From contig CAVSDL010000005.1 in assembly GCA_963726775.1 (NCBI GenBank), forward strand, positions 1 to 15,968: a stretch of 15,968 nucleotides of DNA, written 5' to 3'. Below, one piece after another: positions 1 to 7,911 of this stretch. Position 1 is the stretch's first letter, and each line of letters starts with the position of its first letter. Both the position numbers and the translations under genes were made by a program. Source of the DNA: CAIWHR01 sp963726775 (GTDB lineage: Bacteria; Pseudomonadota; Gammaproteobacteria; Burkholderiales; Casimicrobiaceae). Under the pieces are notes generated by a model, which was not told where the DNA came from, ran no database searches, and was given only the letters and a program-made list of their open reading frames with translations.

Positions 1-773
1 AGCACGCCATCGATGCGGAAGCGCACCAGTCCCACGTCGCGTCGCGGCTCGACGTGGATGTCGGACGCGCGCTGCTCGAACGCGTATTGCCACAGCCAGT
101 CGACGATGTGGACGACATGGCTGTCGTTGGCGTCGAGATTGCCCCGCTGGCCCAGTTCGACCAGCTGCTCGAAATTGCGCGCGAGCGACAGCTGTCCCGG
201 CGAGATCTCCTGCGCTTTTTTCATCGACCGGGCGAGGTTGTAGAACTCGCCGAGGTAACGCCGGATGTCCTGCGGATTGGCAAAGACCTGCTTGACTTCG
301 AGCTTCAGCATCTTCGACAGCTCGTCGGCCCACGCGCGGATGAAGGGCTCGCCGGTGGCGACCGTGAGCGTCGTGCGCGTCACTTCCACAGGCAGGATCC
401 GGTAACGCTCCGCATAGGCGTTCGACATCGTCTGGGTCACGCCCGTGAGGTCGATCTTCAACGGGTCGATGTGCAGGTACGGGATGCCGAGCTTTACGGC
501 GAGCCACTCGACGAGCCAGTCGAGTGTGAGCGCCGGATGCGGCGACAACGCCGATTTCCATTTCTGCTTCGCGATGAATTCGAGCGGGTGATCGCCGCGC
601 GGGCCTTTCGCGCGCACCAGCTTGTCGGCGGCGGGGGCCATGATGAGGCCATCGGCCACCATCAGCTTCAGGATGTCCTCGGCACGCAGGCGACGGTCCT
701 GCGCCTGCAGCGCCGCCTCGGGCTGAGACGGAGGGGGTGCCGCCGGGTTGGCGGCCGGAGCGGGTGTTGCCAT
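1..773 (-). CDS. GspE/PulE/PilB-type secretion ATPase, N-terminal part (runs off the window)
   Basis: Reading the minus strand from the ATG at 773 gives 257 codons without a stop up to the window edge, so the gene is partial. The first ~20 residues are a Pro/Ala-rich linker. Residues ~25-150 fit the N-terminal regulatory domain found in PilB, MshE and GspE ATPases. Near the end comes the family-typical motif ASDIHVEP followed by RFRIDGVL, which opens the ATPase half. The Walker A and B boxes must lie beyond the window. Such proteins are cytoplasmic hexamers that power type II secretion or type IV pilus assembly. No other pilus or secretion gene is visible here; the upstream neighbour is a DsrE lipoprotein 79 bases away on the same strand. 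Which machine it serves cannot be decided from this fragment. Confidence 0.87.
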   Translation of the reverse strand, partial: MATPAPAANPAAPPPSQPEAALQAQDRRLRAEDILKLMVADGLIMAPAADKLVRAKGPRGDHPLEFIAKQKWKSALSPHPALTLDWLVEWLAVKLGIPYLHIDPLKIDLTGVTQTMSNAYAERYRILPVEVTRTTLTVATGEPFIRAWADELSKMLKLEVKQVFANPQDIRRYLGEFYNLARSMKKAQEISPGQLSLARNFEQLVELGQRGNLDANDSHVVHIVDWLWQYAFEQRASDIHVEPRRDVGLVRFRIDGV

Positions 774-852
774 CCGTTTACTTTACACCACGGCCCCTGC
801 CTGCACCGCGGCGGTGGCGCGGCGGTCTCAGCGTTCGAGCAGCCATGCGCCG

Positions 853-1395
853 CTAGGGACGGATATAGGCGTAGCCCTCGCGCTGGCGCTGCATCAGCTC
901 GACGACCCCGGCGGCGACATAGCCTATGCCCGGGAGCATGTCGTCGCGCGTGACCTTCTGCCCCTTCATCGAGTTCTCGCAGGCGACGACCTTGACCCCG
1001 GCCTGCAGCGCCTCGGCCACCCGGCCGCCGACGGGCGAATCCAGCTTCAGCATTCCCAGGCCGGCGTTGATCGCGACGATTTCGATCTCCACGTTCTGCG
1101 CGCCCAGCTCTTTCTGCACGTTGAACGTATTGTTGAGCGCAACGTTCCATTTGGCCGGCTCGCCGTCACCCACATGAACGATCAACCTCTGCCGCGTAGC
1201 CTCGCGCGCGGTGGCCGGGTCGATTCCTCGGGCGGCCGAGGGCAACGGGTCCCTCGCGGTCGCAGGGTCCGCGGCGGCGCGCGTAGAAGGCGCCGGCGGT
1301 GCAGACGCACAGGACGTCAGCAACAGGGCCGACATCGCCGACGCCAGCGCAACGGCGGTGCGGGTGACGATGCGTCCGGGGGGGATTGGTTTCAA
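853..1395 (-). CDS. DsrE-family lipoprotein
   Basis: The frame is open back to a TTG at 1452, but the TTG at 1395 is a better start. It gives a 180-residue protein with a lipoprotein signal: Lys/Arg residues, a short hydrophobic stretch, then the lipobox LTSC with Cys at about residue 29. No ATG lies upstream of the hydrophobic stretch, and no strong ribosome binding site is visible, so the start is uncertain. After a low-complexity Ala/Pro/Arg linker, residues ~70-175 match the DsrE/DsrF-like fold (IVHVGDGEPAKWNVALNN, then VVACENSM with Cys near residue 139, the usual reactive-Cys position, then GIGYVAAGVVELMQRQREG). DsrE-type proteins include sulfur carriers and proteins of unknown role. 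A membrane anchor would place this one outside the cytoplasm. It lies between pncB and the secretion ATPase on the same strand. Its substrate is unknown. Confidence 0.85.
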   Translation of the reverse strand: MKPIPPGRIVTRTAVALASAMSALLLTSCASAPPAPSTRAAADPATARDPLPSAARGIDPATAREATRQRLIVHVGDGEPAKWNVALNNTFNVQKELGAQNVEIEIVAINAGLGMLKLDSPVGGRVAEALQAGVKVVACENSMKGQKVTRDDMLPGIGYVAAGVVELMQRQREGYAYIRP

Positions 1396-1479
1396 GCGTG
1401 GTCTCGGCGGGTCGCCGACGGAACCATGCCACGCGGAGCACCTTCCGCGCAATACCCCGCCGGCATCGCGCGCGCCCCG

Positions 1480-2679
1480 CTACCCGGCAGCCTCGGGCGG
1501 AACCGGGGTTTCGGGAACCTGGAACACTTCGCGCAGATACGCGACGTACGACGGATCGTAGTCCATCGTCTTCGTGGGCTCGTCGCTGATCTTCGCCACC
1601 GGCTGGCCGTTGCACCGGGTCATCTTGATGACGATCTGCAGCGGATCGAAGCCGACGTCGTTGGTGAGGTTCGTGCCGATTCCGAATGCGGTATGCATCC
1701 GGCCGCGGAAGTATTCGAACAGCCGGATCGCCAGCGGTACGTTGAGACTGTCCGAGAACACCATCGTCTTCGAATGCGGATCGATGCGCATTTTCTGGTA
1801 ATGGGCAATCAGCTTCTCGCCCCATTCGAACGGATCGCCGGAGTCGTGGCGCACGCCATCGAACAGCTTGCAGAAGAAGAGGTCGAAGTCGCGCAGGAAC
1901 GCATCCATGCCGCAGACATCGGACAGCGCGATCCCCAGGTCGCCGCGGTATTCCCGCGCCCAGGTGTTGAACGCGAACACCTGCGAATCCCGCAGCCGCG
2001 GACCCACGGCCTGGCAAGCCTGCAGGTATTCATGGGCCATGGTGCCGAGCGGCGTCAGCCGGTGCCGCATCGCCAGCTCGACGTTGCTCGTGCCCACGAA
2101 TTTCGGGCCGATGCCGGCTTCGAGCGTCCCTGCGACTTCCTCGTGCCATACGCGCGACAAGCGCCGCCGCGTCCCATAGTCGGCGATGCGAAACTCCGGA
2201 TCGGGCACCGCATTGATGTCCCGGATCTTGGCCTGGAGGCGCCGGCGCCCTTCCGCCAGATCGGCACCCTGCTGCGTGTTTCGGAAGTAGATCTCGCTCA
2301 CGATCGCGAGCACCGGCACCTCGAACAGGATCGTGTGCAACCACGGCCCCTTGATCGTGATGTCGATCTCGCGATCCGAGCCTTTCAGCGCCTCGACGAC
2401 GATGAACCGCTCGTCGAGCTGGAAAAGTCCAAGGAGATCGACGTAATCGCTCTTGAGAAAACGCCAGCCGCGCAGGTATTTCAGTTCGTCCGGCCGGAAG
2501 CGCAGCTGGCAGAGGGCGCGGATTTCGTCGCGGATTTCATCGACATAAGGCGTGAGGTCGACGTCGGGATTGCGGCATTTGAAACGATATTCGACCTGCG
2601 CACCCGGAAAATGGTGCAGGACGACCTGCATCATCGTGAACTTGTAGAGATCGGTGTCGAGCAGCGACTGGATGATCAT
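1480..2679 (-). CDS. pncB: Nicotinate phosphoribosyltransferase
   Basis: This 399-residue protein has the usual length of bacterial PncB (about 400). It makes nicotinate mononucleotide from nicotinate and PRPP, with ATP hydrolysis, in the Preiss-Handler branch of NAD salvage in the cytoplasm. Visible family marks are the N-terminal LLDTDLYKFTM, YRFKCRN, KFVGTSNVELA near residue 193, GTMAHE with His at about 216 (by alignment with the enterobacterial enzyme, the phosphorylated His), RHDSGDPFEWGEK near 277, SKTMVFSDSLN, and GIGTNLTND. The ATG at 2679 is chosen because the family's N-terminus begins there; the frame stays open further upstream but that part is the shadow of the transporter gene. 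The MFS gene ends 101 bases upstream on the same strand, so the two may be co-transcribed. The sequence looks intact. Confidence 0.96.
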   Translation of the reverse strand: MIIQSLLDTDLYKFTMMQVVLHHFPGAQVEYRFKCRNPDVDLTPYVDEIRDEIRALCQLRFRPDELKYLRGWRFLKSDYVDLLGLFQLDERFIVVEALKGSDREIDITIKGPWLHTILFEVPVLAIVSEIYFRNTQQGADLAEGRRRLQAKIRDINAVPDPEFRIADYGTRRRLSRVWHEEVAGTLEAGIGPKFVGTSNVELAMRHRLTPLGTMAHEYLQACQAVGPRLRDSQVFAFNTWAREYRGDLGIALSDVCGMDAFLRDFDLFFCKLFDGVRHDSGDPFEWGEKLIAHYQKMRIDPHSKTMVFSDSLNVPLAIRLFEYFRGRMHTAFGIGTNLTNDVGFDPLQIVIKMTRCNGQPVAKISDEPTKTMDYDPSYVAYLREVFQVPETPVPPEAAG

Positions 2680-2780
2680 TCGGGGCGGCGCGCAGCGTCG
2701 GAAGCCGCGGCGCGAAGGCGCGGAGTCGGCAGATGGTACCCGCTCGCGGTCGCCAGGGCCAATCCCGGCGGGTCTTTGCC

Positions 2781-4052
2781 TCAGCGTGGCGGCACTGCGT
2801 CGTCGCCGACGATCCGGACCTTCTGGGCCAGCCAGATGCAGAGCAGCGTGCAGCCCACGGCGAGCCATCCGGCGACGCCGTAATGCGTCAGCGCGCCGTC
2901 GGGGGCGCGGCCGATGATGAGTCCCGCGACCAACGCGGCGAGCGCCGAGCCCAATTGCTGCACCGACCCGTTGAAACTCATGAAACTGCCGCGCAGCCGG
3001 AGCTCGGCGCTCCCGCTGACCAGCGCCATCGCCGGCCCGAAGCGTCCGGTGACGAAGACGAAGAACAGCACGGCGAGCGGCACGACCGAAGTCAGCGGCA
3101 ACCGCGGCAGGTGGGTGACGATCAGGATCGGAGCGATCGACAGGAACGCGACAATCGTAAAGACGCGGGTCTTGCCGTAGCGATCGGCAAGGCGCCCGAT
3201 GATCTGCGACGTGACGAGCGTTGTCGCCCCGCCGGCGAAATAGATCACCGCGAGATCGCGCTCGCCGATGCCCACGTTGGCGACCTGATAGGGGGCGATG
3301 AACGGGATGACGGTGAATCCGGCGAACATCAGCGCGACGGTGAATGCGAATGCCCGCAGATGGTTCGGCACTTCGAATATCGTCCGCAGCTGGGCGAGCG
3401 GATGCCGCCGCTGCACATGCTGCAGATGCGCGCGCAGCGGCGGAAGCAGGCGCATCGCGGCGATTGCGAAGGCAGCGCTCAGCGCCGCGAGGCCCAGGAA
3501 CGGGGTCCGCCAGGTCCCGAGCGCTCCGAGCCACAATGCAAGCGGCACGCCGGCCACTGCCGCGAGCGAAAACGACGCGGCGACGATCGCGGTCGCCGAT
3601 CCGCGCCGCGCGTACGGGACAAGGTCCGCAACGATCGCAAGCACCAGGGATCCCATGACGCCGCCGAAAACGCCGGCAGCGATGCGGGCGGCGAGCAGCC
3701 GCGGATAGTCGGGGGCCAACCCGCACAGCAGCGTGGAAACGATGAACGCCGCATAGAGGGCGAGCAGCGCGCGCTTGCGGTCGAACCGGTCGATCCAGAA
3801 GGCGGCGACGAATCCGCTCGCCGCCGCGGCGAACATGTACGCAGAAACGAGCAGACTGAATTGCTGCGGTCCGATCGCGTAAAGGCGCATGAACTGCGGC
3901 CCCAGCGGCATCACGATCATGAAATCGACGATGTGCGTGAACTGCACCGCCGCGAGCGTAAGGAGTAACGCGAGCTCGCGAGGTGCGCGGCCGGAAGCGG
4001 CGATCGATGGGACGGCGGCCGCATCGGCGGCGGGCGTGGGCGAGACGGGCAC
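2781..4052 (-). CDS. MFS transporter (DHA1/AraJ-like)
   Basis: This 423-residue protein has a short polar N-terminus and about twelve hydrophobic segments in two halves, separated near residues 200-230 by a charged loop. The loop between helices 2 and 3 reads FWIDRFDRKRALL, a recognisable MFS motif A. Overall it resembles the DHA1 drug or sugar efflux branch (AraJ/YdhP-like), which are inner-membrane proton antiporters. The substrate cannot be read from the sequence. It stands 101 bases upstream of pncB on the same strand, which makes a link to nicotinate or another pyridine possible but unproven. The upstream side is a 180-base divergent region shared with corA. No frame disruption is seen. 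Confidence 0.93.
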   Translation of the reverse strand: MPVSPTPAADAAAVPSIAASGRAPRELALLLTLAAVQFTHIVDFMIVMPLGPQFMRLYAIGPQQFSLLVSAYMFAAAASGFVAAFWIDRFDRKRALLALYAAFIVSTLLCGLAPDYPRLLAARIAAGVFGGVMGSLVLAIVADLVPYARRGSATAIVAASFSLAAVAGVPLALWLGALGTWRTPFLGLAALSAAFAIAAMRLLPPLRAHLQHVQRRHPLAQLRTIFEVPNHLRAFAFTVALMFAGFTVIPFIAPYQVANVGIGERDLAVIYFAGGATTLVTSQIIGRLADRYGKTRVFTIVAFLSIAPILIVTHLPRLPLTSVVPLAVLFFVFVTGRFGPAMALVSGSAELRLRGSFMSFNGSVQQLGSALAALVAGLIIGRAPDGALTHYGVAGWLAVGCTLLCIWLAQKVRIVGDDAVPPR

Positions 4053-4232
4053 GGAAGAGAATTTGGAAGGGGAGCCGGCTCCGTCGACCGGCGGATGGCT
4101 CGCACGATCAAATGACCGCGAGTCACCTGAAATATATCACGGAGCCGCCTTCGTGCCCGGGCGCCCACGCCACCGTAGCGCCACCGCCACGGTACCGCTA
4201 TGATCGCGGGGGCCCGTTCACTGCACCCATCC
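4053..4232. promoter_or_regulatory. Divergent intergenic region between the MFS gene and corA
   Basis: These 180 bases separate two divergently transcribed genes and must hold both promoters. Two things stand out: a perfect 12-base palindrome GGAGCCGGCTCC at 4071-4082, close to the transporter start, and a small AT-rich island around 4128-4138 (AAATATATC) in otherwise GC-rich DNA that could serve as a -10 element in either direction. No convincing -35 box at proper spacing was found on either strand, so exact promoters are not called. Confidence 0.35.
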
Positions 4233-5210
4233 ATGCTCGTCAACTGCGCCGTCTACCAGAACGGCCGGAAATTCGCCGACATTCCGGCCGCCGACATCAG
4301 CGAGTACGTGAATCGCCCCGATTGTTTCGTCTGGGTCGCGCTGTTCCAGCCCGAATCGGCGGAACTCGACGAGATGGCCGCCGAATTCGGCTTGCATCCG
4401 CTGGCCGTCGAGGACGCCCGCAAGGGCCACCAGCGACCGAAGATCGAGGAGTACGACACGTCGCTGTTCGCGGTGCTGCAGACGGTCGAGGCCGCGCCCG
4501 CCGGGTCCGATACGACGTTGCTCGTCGGCGAGGTCGCCATATTCGTCGGCGCGAACTACGTTCTTTCGGTGCGTCACCAGTCGCAGAAGGGCTTCGCCGA
4601 GGTCCGCGCCCGCACCGAACGCGAGCCCGAGCTTCTGCGCCATGGCTCGGGGTTTGTCTTTTACGCCCTGATGGATACCGTCGTCGACCGCTATTTCCCC
4701 ATCCTCGACGCACTCGAGAGCGAGCTCGAGGGGATCGAGGAACAGATCTTCGTACGCAACACCGCGCGCTCCAATATCGAGGCGCTCTACGCGTTGAAGC
4801 AGCGGCTGATGGTGCTGAAGCACGCGGTCGATCCGCTGATGGAGGCCACCGGAAAGCTCTACGGCGGGCGGGTGCCGCAGACCTGCACCGGGATGCAGGC
4901 GTATTTCCGGGACGTCTACGACCACCTGCACCGGATCCACGCGACGATCGAGGGCATCCGCGACATGCTGGCGACCGCGATCCAGGTCAATTTGGGCATG
5001 ATCTCGCTCTCCGAGAGCGAAGTGACCAAGAAGCTTGCCGCGTGGGCGGCCATCATCGGCGTCCCGACGATGTTCGCCGGGATCTACGGCATGAATTTCA
5101 AGAACATGCCGGAGCTGGAATGGGTCTACGGTTATCCGCTCGCGGTCGCCGTGATGGTGGTGATCGACGTCTGGCTGTATCTGCAGTTCAAGAAGACGCG
5201 CTGGCTCTAG
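4233..5210 (+). CDS. corA: CorA-family magnesium/divalent cation channel
   Basis: This 325-residue protein has the CorA layout: a large cytoplasmic alpha/beta and helical domain, a long helix, then two C-terminal membrane helices. The signature GMN is at about 286-288 (IYGMNFKNMPE), just after membrane segment 1 (~266-285); segment 2 is ~301-319 and a basic tail KKTRW follows. Family motifs LAVEDARKGHQRPKIEEY and ALYALKQRL are also visible. CorA pentamers take up Mg2+ and can pass Co2+ or Ni2+. The ATG at 4233 is chosen over the one at 4200 because close relatives start at MLVNC; neither has a clear Shine-Dalgarno. It is convergent with a CDF exporter. Confidence 0.94.
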   Translation: MLVNCAVYQNGRKFADIPAADISEYVNRPDCFVWVALFQPESAELDEMAAEFGLHPLAVEDARKGHQRPKIEEYDTSLFAVLQTVEAAPAGSDTTLLVGEVAIFVGANYVLSVRHQSQKGFAEVRARTEREPELLRHGSGFVFYALMDTVVDRYFPILDALESELEGIEEQIFVRNTARSNIEALYALKQRLMVLKHAVDPLMEATGKLYGGRVPQTCTGMQAYFRDVYDHLHRIHATIEGIRDMLATAIQVNLGMISLSESEVTKKLAAWAAIIGVPTMFAGIYGMNFKNMPELEWVYGYPLAVAVMVVIDVWLYLQFKKTRWL

Positions 5211-5287
5211 CGACGATTCCCGCTAATTGTCAACTTGCAAGACGTTGTTTTCCGTTTCCCGACGGGAGCACCGATTTCCCAGGTGTG

Positions 5288-5368
5288 TCGTCCCCGCGAA
5301 CGCGGGGATCCAGTGTCGTTGAATTGCATCGGAAAGACGCTGGGTTCCCGCGTGCGCGGGAACGACGA
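5288..5368. repeat. Bipartite palindromic (REP/dRS3-like) repeat between convergent genes
   Basis: Two arms, 5288-5317 and 5336-5368, are near-perfect inverted copies of each other (allowing a 3-base gap) around an 18-base spacer. Each arm also folds on itself: CCCCGCG-aa-CGCGGGG at 5292-5307 and GTTCCCGCG-tg-CGCGGGAAC at 5344-5363. The arms carry GGATCCAG and CTGGG toward the centre. This matches the extragenic GTCATTCCCGCG...GGGAATCCAG type of repeat common in beta- and gammaproteobacteria and resembling neisserial dRS3. It lies in the 227 bases between the 3' ends of corA and the CDF gene and may act as a bidirectional terminator or transcript stabiliser. Only one copy is in the window. 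Confidence 0.8.
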
Positions 5369-5437
5369 TACCTTGCCAAGCCGTCGATGCTCGCGGAAAC
5401 AACCTCTTGAACCTTCACAGGTAATGGGCTGATCCCG

Positions 5438-6406
5438 TCATTGCGGCGTCGATCCGCGCCCGGCGCCGGGTTCCGCGACGGCGATCGGCGCGACCGGTAT
5501 CACGCGCCCGCTCGGCGGCGGCAGCGGCCACGAAGGTTGCAGGGTCACGTGGTCGATGCCGAACTCGCGCGCGAGCATCTGCTGCGCCATCGCCAGCGTG
5601 CGTGGCCACGCCGGACCTTCGGCGACCGCGACGTGCGCCGACAGCGCGACGTGGTCGGCTCCCATGTGCCAAACGTGCAGGTCATGGACACCGGTCACGC
5701 CGGGCAGCGCAACAAGCGCGCGCCCGATCGCATCGTAGGAGAGGTGCGCCGGAACGCCTTCCATCAGCACGCCGATCGATTGCCGAAGCAGTTCCAGCGT
5801 CGAGCGCAGGATCAGCAGCGCGACGGCGATGGAGAGAATGGGATCGATCGGCGTCCAGCCGGTCGCGTAGACGACTGCGCCCGCGACGAGCGCAGCGACC
5901 GATCCCAGCATATCGCCGACGACGTGCAGCAGCGCGCCGCGCGCATTGATGCCGCCGCCGGCGCGCGACAGCATCCAGGCGACAACGATATTGACGCTCA
6001 GTCCGGTCGCCGCCACCATCATCACCGCCACGCCGGACACGGCCGACGGCGCCAGCAGCCGCTGCGCAGCTTCGATGGCGATCCAGACGACCAGCGCCAG
6101 CATCGCCAGCGCGTTGATGAATGCGGCGAGCACCTCGGCACGCGCGTAACCGTAGGACGCGCGCGGTGTTGCCGGCCGCCGCGCGACAGCGGCAGCGATC
6201 AGCGCGATGACGAACGATGCGGCGTCGGTCACCATGTGCCCCGCGTCGGAGATTAGGGCCAGCGACCCGGCCAGCCAGCCTCCGACCGCTTCGACGCCCG
6301 CGAATCCTCCGGTGAGGATCAGGGAGATCCACAATGCGCGCGTCGCTGCCGCCGGCGACGCGGTGTGGCGGTGCGGTCCGGGAGCGGATGCGTGATCGGC
6401 GGACAT
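5438..6406 (-). CDS. Cation diffusion facilitator (CzcD/ZitB-type metal exporter)
   Basis: This 322-residue protein has a His-containing N-terminal tail, six membrane segments and a C-terminal cytoplasmic domain. The metal site is intact: SDAGHMVTD with His57 and Asp61 in helix 2, and HVVGD with His161 and Asp165 in helix 5, the two HxxxD pairs typical of Zn2+-transporting members. LHVWHMG and ALSAHVAV in the C-terminal half match the CDF dimerisation domain. It exports Zn2+ (or Cd2+, Co2+) in exchange for protons across the inner membrane. The last ~30 residues are a Pro/Ala-rich extension. It is convergent with corA, with the palindromic repeat between their ends. No regulator gene is adjacent. 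Confidence 0.94.
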   Translation of the reverse strand: MSADHASAPGPHRHTASPAAATRALWISLILTGGFAGVEAVGGWLAGSLALISDAGHMVTDAASFVIALIAAAVARRPATPRASYGYARAEVLAAFINALAMLALVVWIAIEAAQRLLAPSAVSGVAVMMVAATGLSVNIVVAWMLSRAGGGINARGALLHVVGDMLGSVAALVAGAVVYATGWTPIDPILSIAVALLILRSTLELLRQSIGVLMEGVPAHLSYDAIGRALVALPGVTGVHDLHVWHMGADHVALSAHVAVAEGPAWPRTLAMAQQMLAREFGIDHVTLQPSWPLPPPSGRVIPVAPIAVAEPGAGRGSTPQ

Positions 6407-6522
6407 CGTGCCTGCTCAGCGCGGCGAACGCCGAAGCGGAACATCGCTGAAGGGCAGGTGCCGCAATGCGACGCGGGGTCGGTCCGGTGGGGACAACGCG
6501 CTACTCGGCGGGCGTCGGCCGA

Positions 6523-7197
6523 TCATGGCGACACCGGCGGCTCGTCGTGCAGGCGGACCGGGCCTTGATTTTCGGGGCGCCGGCCTTCCTTGTCGGCGTA
6601 AAACGCGGCGATCCGCGCCATGTCGGCGTGGACGTCGCCGGTGAGTTCGACATAGGCGCCAATCCCGATCCGGCGCTGCCGATAGTCGATGAACGCGAGG
6701 GCGACAGGCACGCCCACCGCGCGCGCCAGGTGGTAGAAGCCGGATTTCCAGTACGGGGTATGGCCGCGGGTGCCTTCGGGTGCAATGACAATGCGAAAGT
6801 CCGCATGGCGATCGAATTCCGCCCGCATCTGCCCGATGAATCCCGTATGTTCGCGCCGGTTGACGGGGATCCCGCCCCAGTGCCGGAACACGGCCGCGAA
6901 CGGCGGCTTGAAAAGCGTGTCCTTGCCGACGAACCGGAAGTAGATTCCCGCGGCCCACTTCGTCAGCAGCCCTATCGCAAAATCCCAGTTCGACGTGTGC
7001 GGGTAGAAGATGACGACGCATTTCATGGGCACCGGCTGCAGCATGACAATCCTCCAACCGAAGAGCCGCAGGATCGTGAACGCAAGACGCGGCACCAGGC
7101 CCGCACGAGGCGGGCGCACGAGCACGTTGTCGGAAGGCGGAACGGAAATGCTGACGGACACGGGGTACGGGGACGCGTCGGATGTACGCATTGCCAT
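6523..7197 (-). CDS. PlsC-like 1-acylglycerol-3-phosphate acyltransferase family protein
   Basis: From the ATG at 7197 this is 224 residues. Acyltransferase motif I is HTSNWD (His67, Asp72, the HX4D catalytic pair), followed by FRHWGGIPVNRR (motif II) and IAPEGTRG near 138-145 (motif III). These enzymes acylate lysophosphatidate or related lysolipids at the inner membrane. This short form, without an N-terminal membrane domain, is a general 'acyltransferase' type whose true acceptor is often unknown. The N-terminal ~30 residues look non-conserved, so translation could instead start at the second ATG (7191) or a GTG further in. It is divergent from the RnfB-like gene with only 69 bases between the chosen starts. 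Confidence 0.89.
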   Translation of the reverse strand: MAMRTSDASPYPVSVSISVPPSDNVLVRPPRAGLVPRLAFTILRLFGWRIVMLQPVPMKCVVIFYPHTSNWDFAIGLLTKWAAGIYFRFVGKDTLFKPPFAAVFRHWGGIPVNRREHTGFIGQMRAEFDRHADFRIVIAPEGTRGHTPYWKSGFYHLARAVGVPVALAFIDYRQRRIGIGAYVELTGDVHADMARIAAFYADKEGRRPENQGPVRLHDEPPVSP

Positions 7198-7266
7198 GGG
7201 TGCGGAAATCGCGCAACCAGTCTAGCAAACCCGCACGCGGCAGGGGACGCCGACGTAAAATGGCGC

Positions 7267-7911
7267 GTGCCCGCGATTGCCGACCTTTCGAGCCTCACCG
7301 ATCGCCTCGATGCTGTGCTGCCGCAGACCCAGTGCCGGCGCTGCGGTTACGATGGCTGCCGGCCCTACGCCGGCGCGGTCGCGTCGGGCGATGCGATCAA
7401 CCGCTGCCCGCCGGGCGGCGATCCCGTCATCGCCGCGCTGGCCGCGCTTACCGGACGACCCGCGGTTCCGCTCGACCGGGCGCACGGCGAGCCTGCATCG
7501 TTCGTCGTGGCGCGGATCGACGAAGCCCGGTGCATCGGCTGCACGCTGTGCATCGCGGCATGCCCGGTGGACGCGATCGTCGGCGCCGCAAAGCGCATGC
7601 ACGCGGTGCTTCCGGCACTCTGCACAGGATGTGAACTCTGCGTCGCGCCCTGTCCTGTCGACTGCATCGCCATGGTGCCGGCGGGGCGCACTTGGAGCGC
7701 CGAAGACGCGCGCGCGGCGCGTGCTCGCCATGACATGCGCCGCCGCCGTCTTGCCGCGGGTGGCGACGGCCGTGAGCACGTCCCCGGCGCGCCCCCTTTG
7801 CCGCCTGTCGAAGACGACGGATACGCAATGAAACAGCAGGCCGTCGGCGCGGCCCTCGCGCGTGCCCGCGCGCGGCGCGCTGCCGGTACCGCGAAATCGA
7901 CACCGACCTGA
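7267..7911 (+). CDS. rnfB: RnfB-like (RsxB) iron-sulfur electron-transfer protein
   Basis: The best start is a GTG at 7267, giving 214 residues. Three cluster sites are visible: an RnfB-type FeS domain with Cys23, 26, 31 and 47 (QCRRCGYDGC...RCPPGG), and two ferredoxin [4Fe-4S] motifs, CIGCTLCIAACP (Cys89-99) and CTGCELCVAPCP (Cys119-129). The C-terminal ~80 residues are basic and Ala/Arg rich. Unlike RnfB in the membrane Rnf complex there is no N-terminal membrane helix, and no rnfA, C, D, G or E gene is in view, so this is the soluble stand-alone type often found near nth. It probably passes electrons in the cytoplasm; its partners are unknown. Its stop overlaps the start of the TPR gene (TGATG), indicating translational coupling. 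Confidence 0.9.
   Translation: MPAIADLSSLTDRLDAVLPQTQCRRCGYDGCRPYAGAVASGDAINRCPPGGDPVIAALAALTGRPAVPLDRAHGEPASFVVARIDEARCIGCTLCIAACPVDAIVGAAKRMHAVLPALCTGCELCVAPCPVDCIAMVPAGRTWSAEDARAARARHDMRRRRLAAGGDGREHVPGAPPLPPVEDDGYAMKQQAVGAALARARARRAAGTAKSTPT

Noticed and set aside
748..2883. Very long open frame on the plus strand opposite DsrE and pncB
   Set aside because: It is antisense to clearly recognisable proteins, its translation is Arg/Asp/His-rich without any domain, and such frames are common opposite GC-rich genes.
2680..3726. N-terminal extension of the pncB frame upstream of the ATG at 2679
   Set aside because: The extension lies within the MFS gene in another frame and is Arg/Ala-rich noise, while the family's normal N-terminus begins at 2679.
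4120..4145. Sigma-70 promoter around the AT-rich island upstream of the MFS and corA genes
   Set aside because: The -10-like bases are there, but no -35 box occurs at 16-18 bases on either strand.
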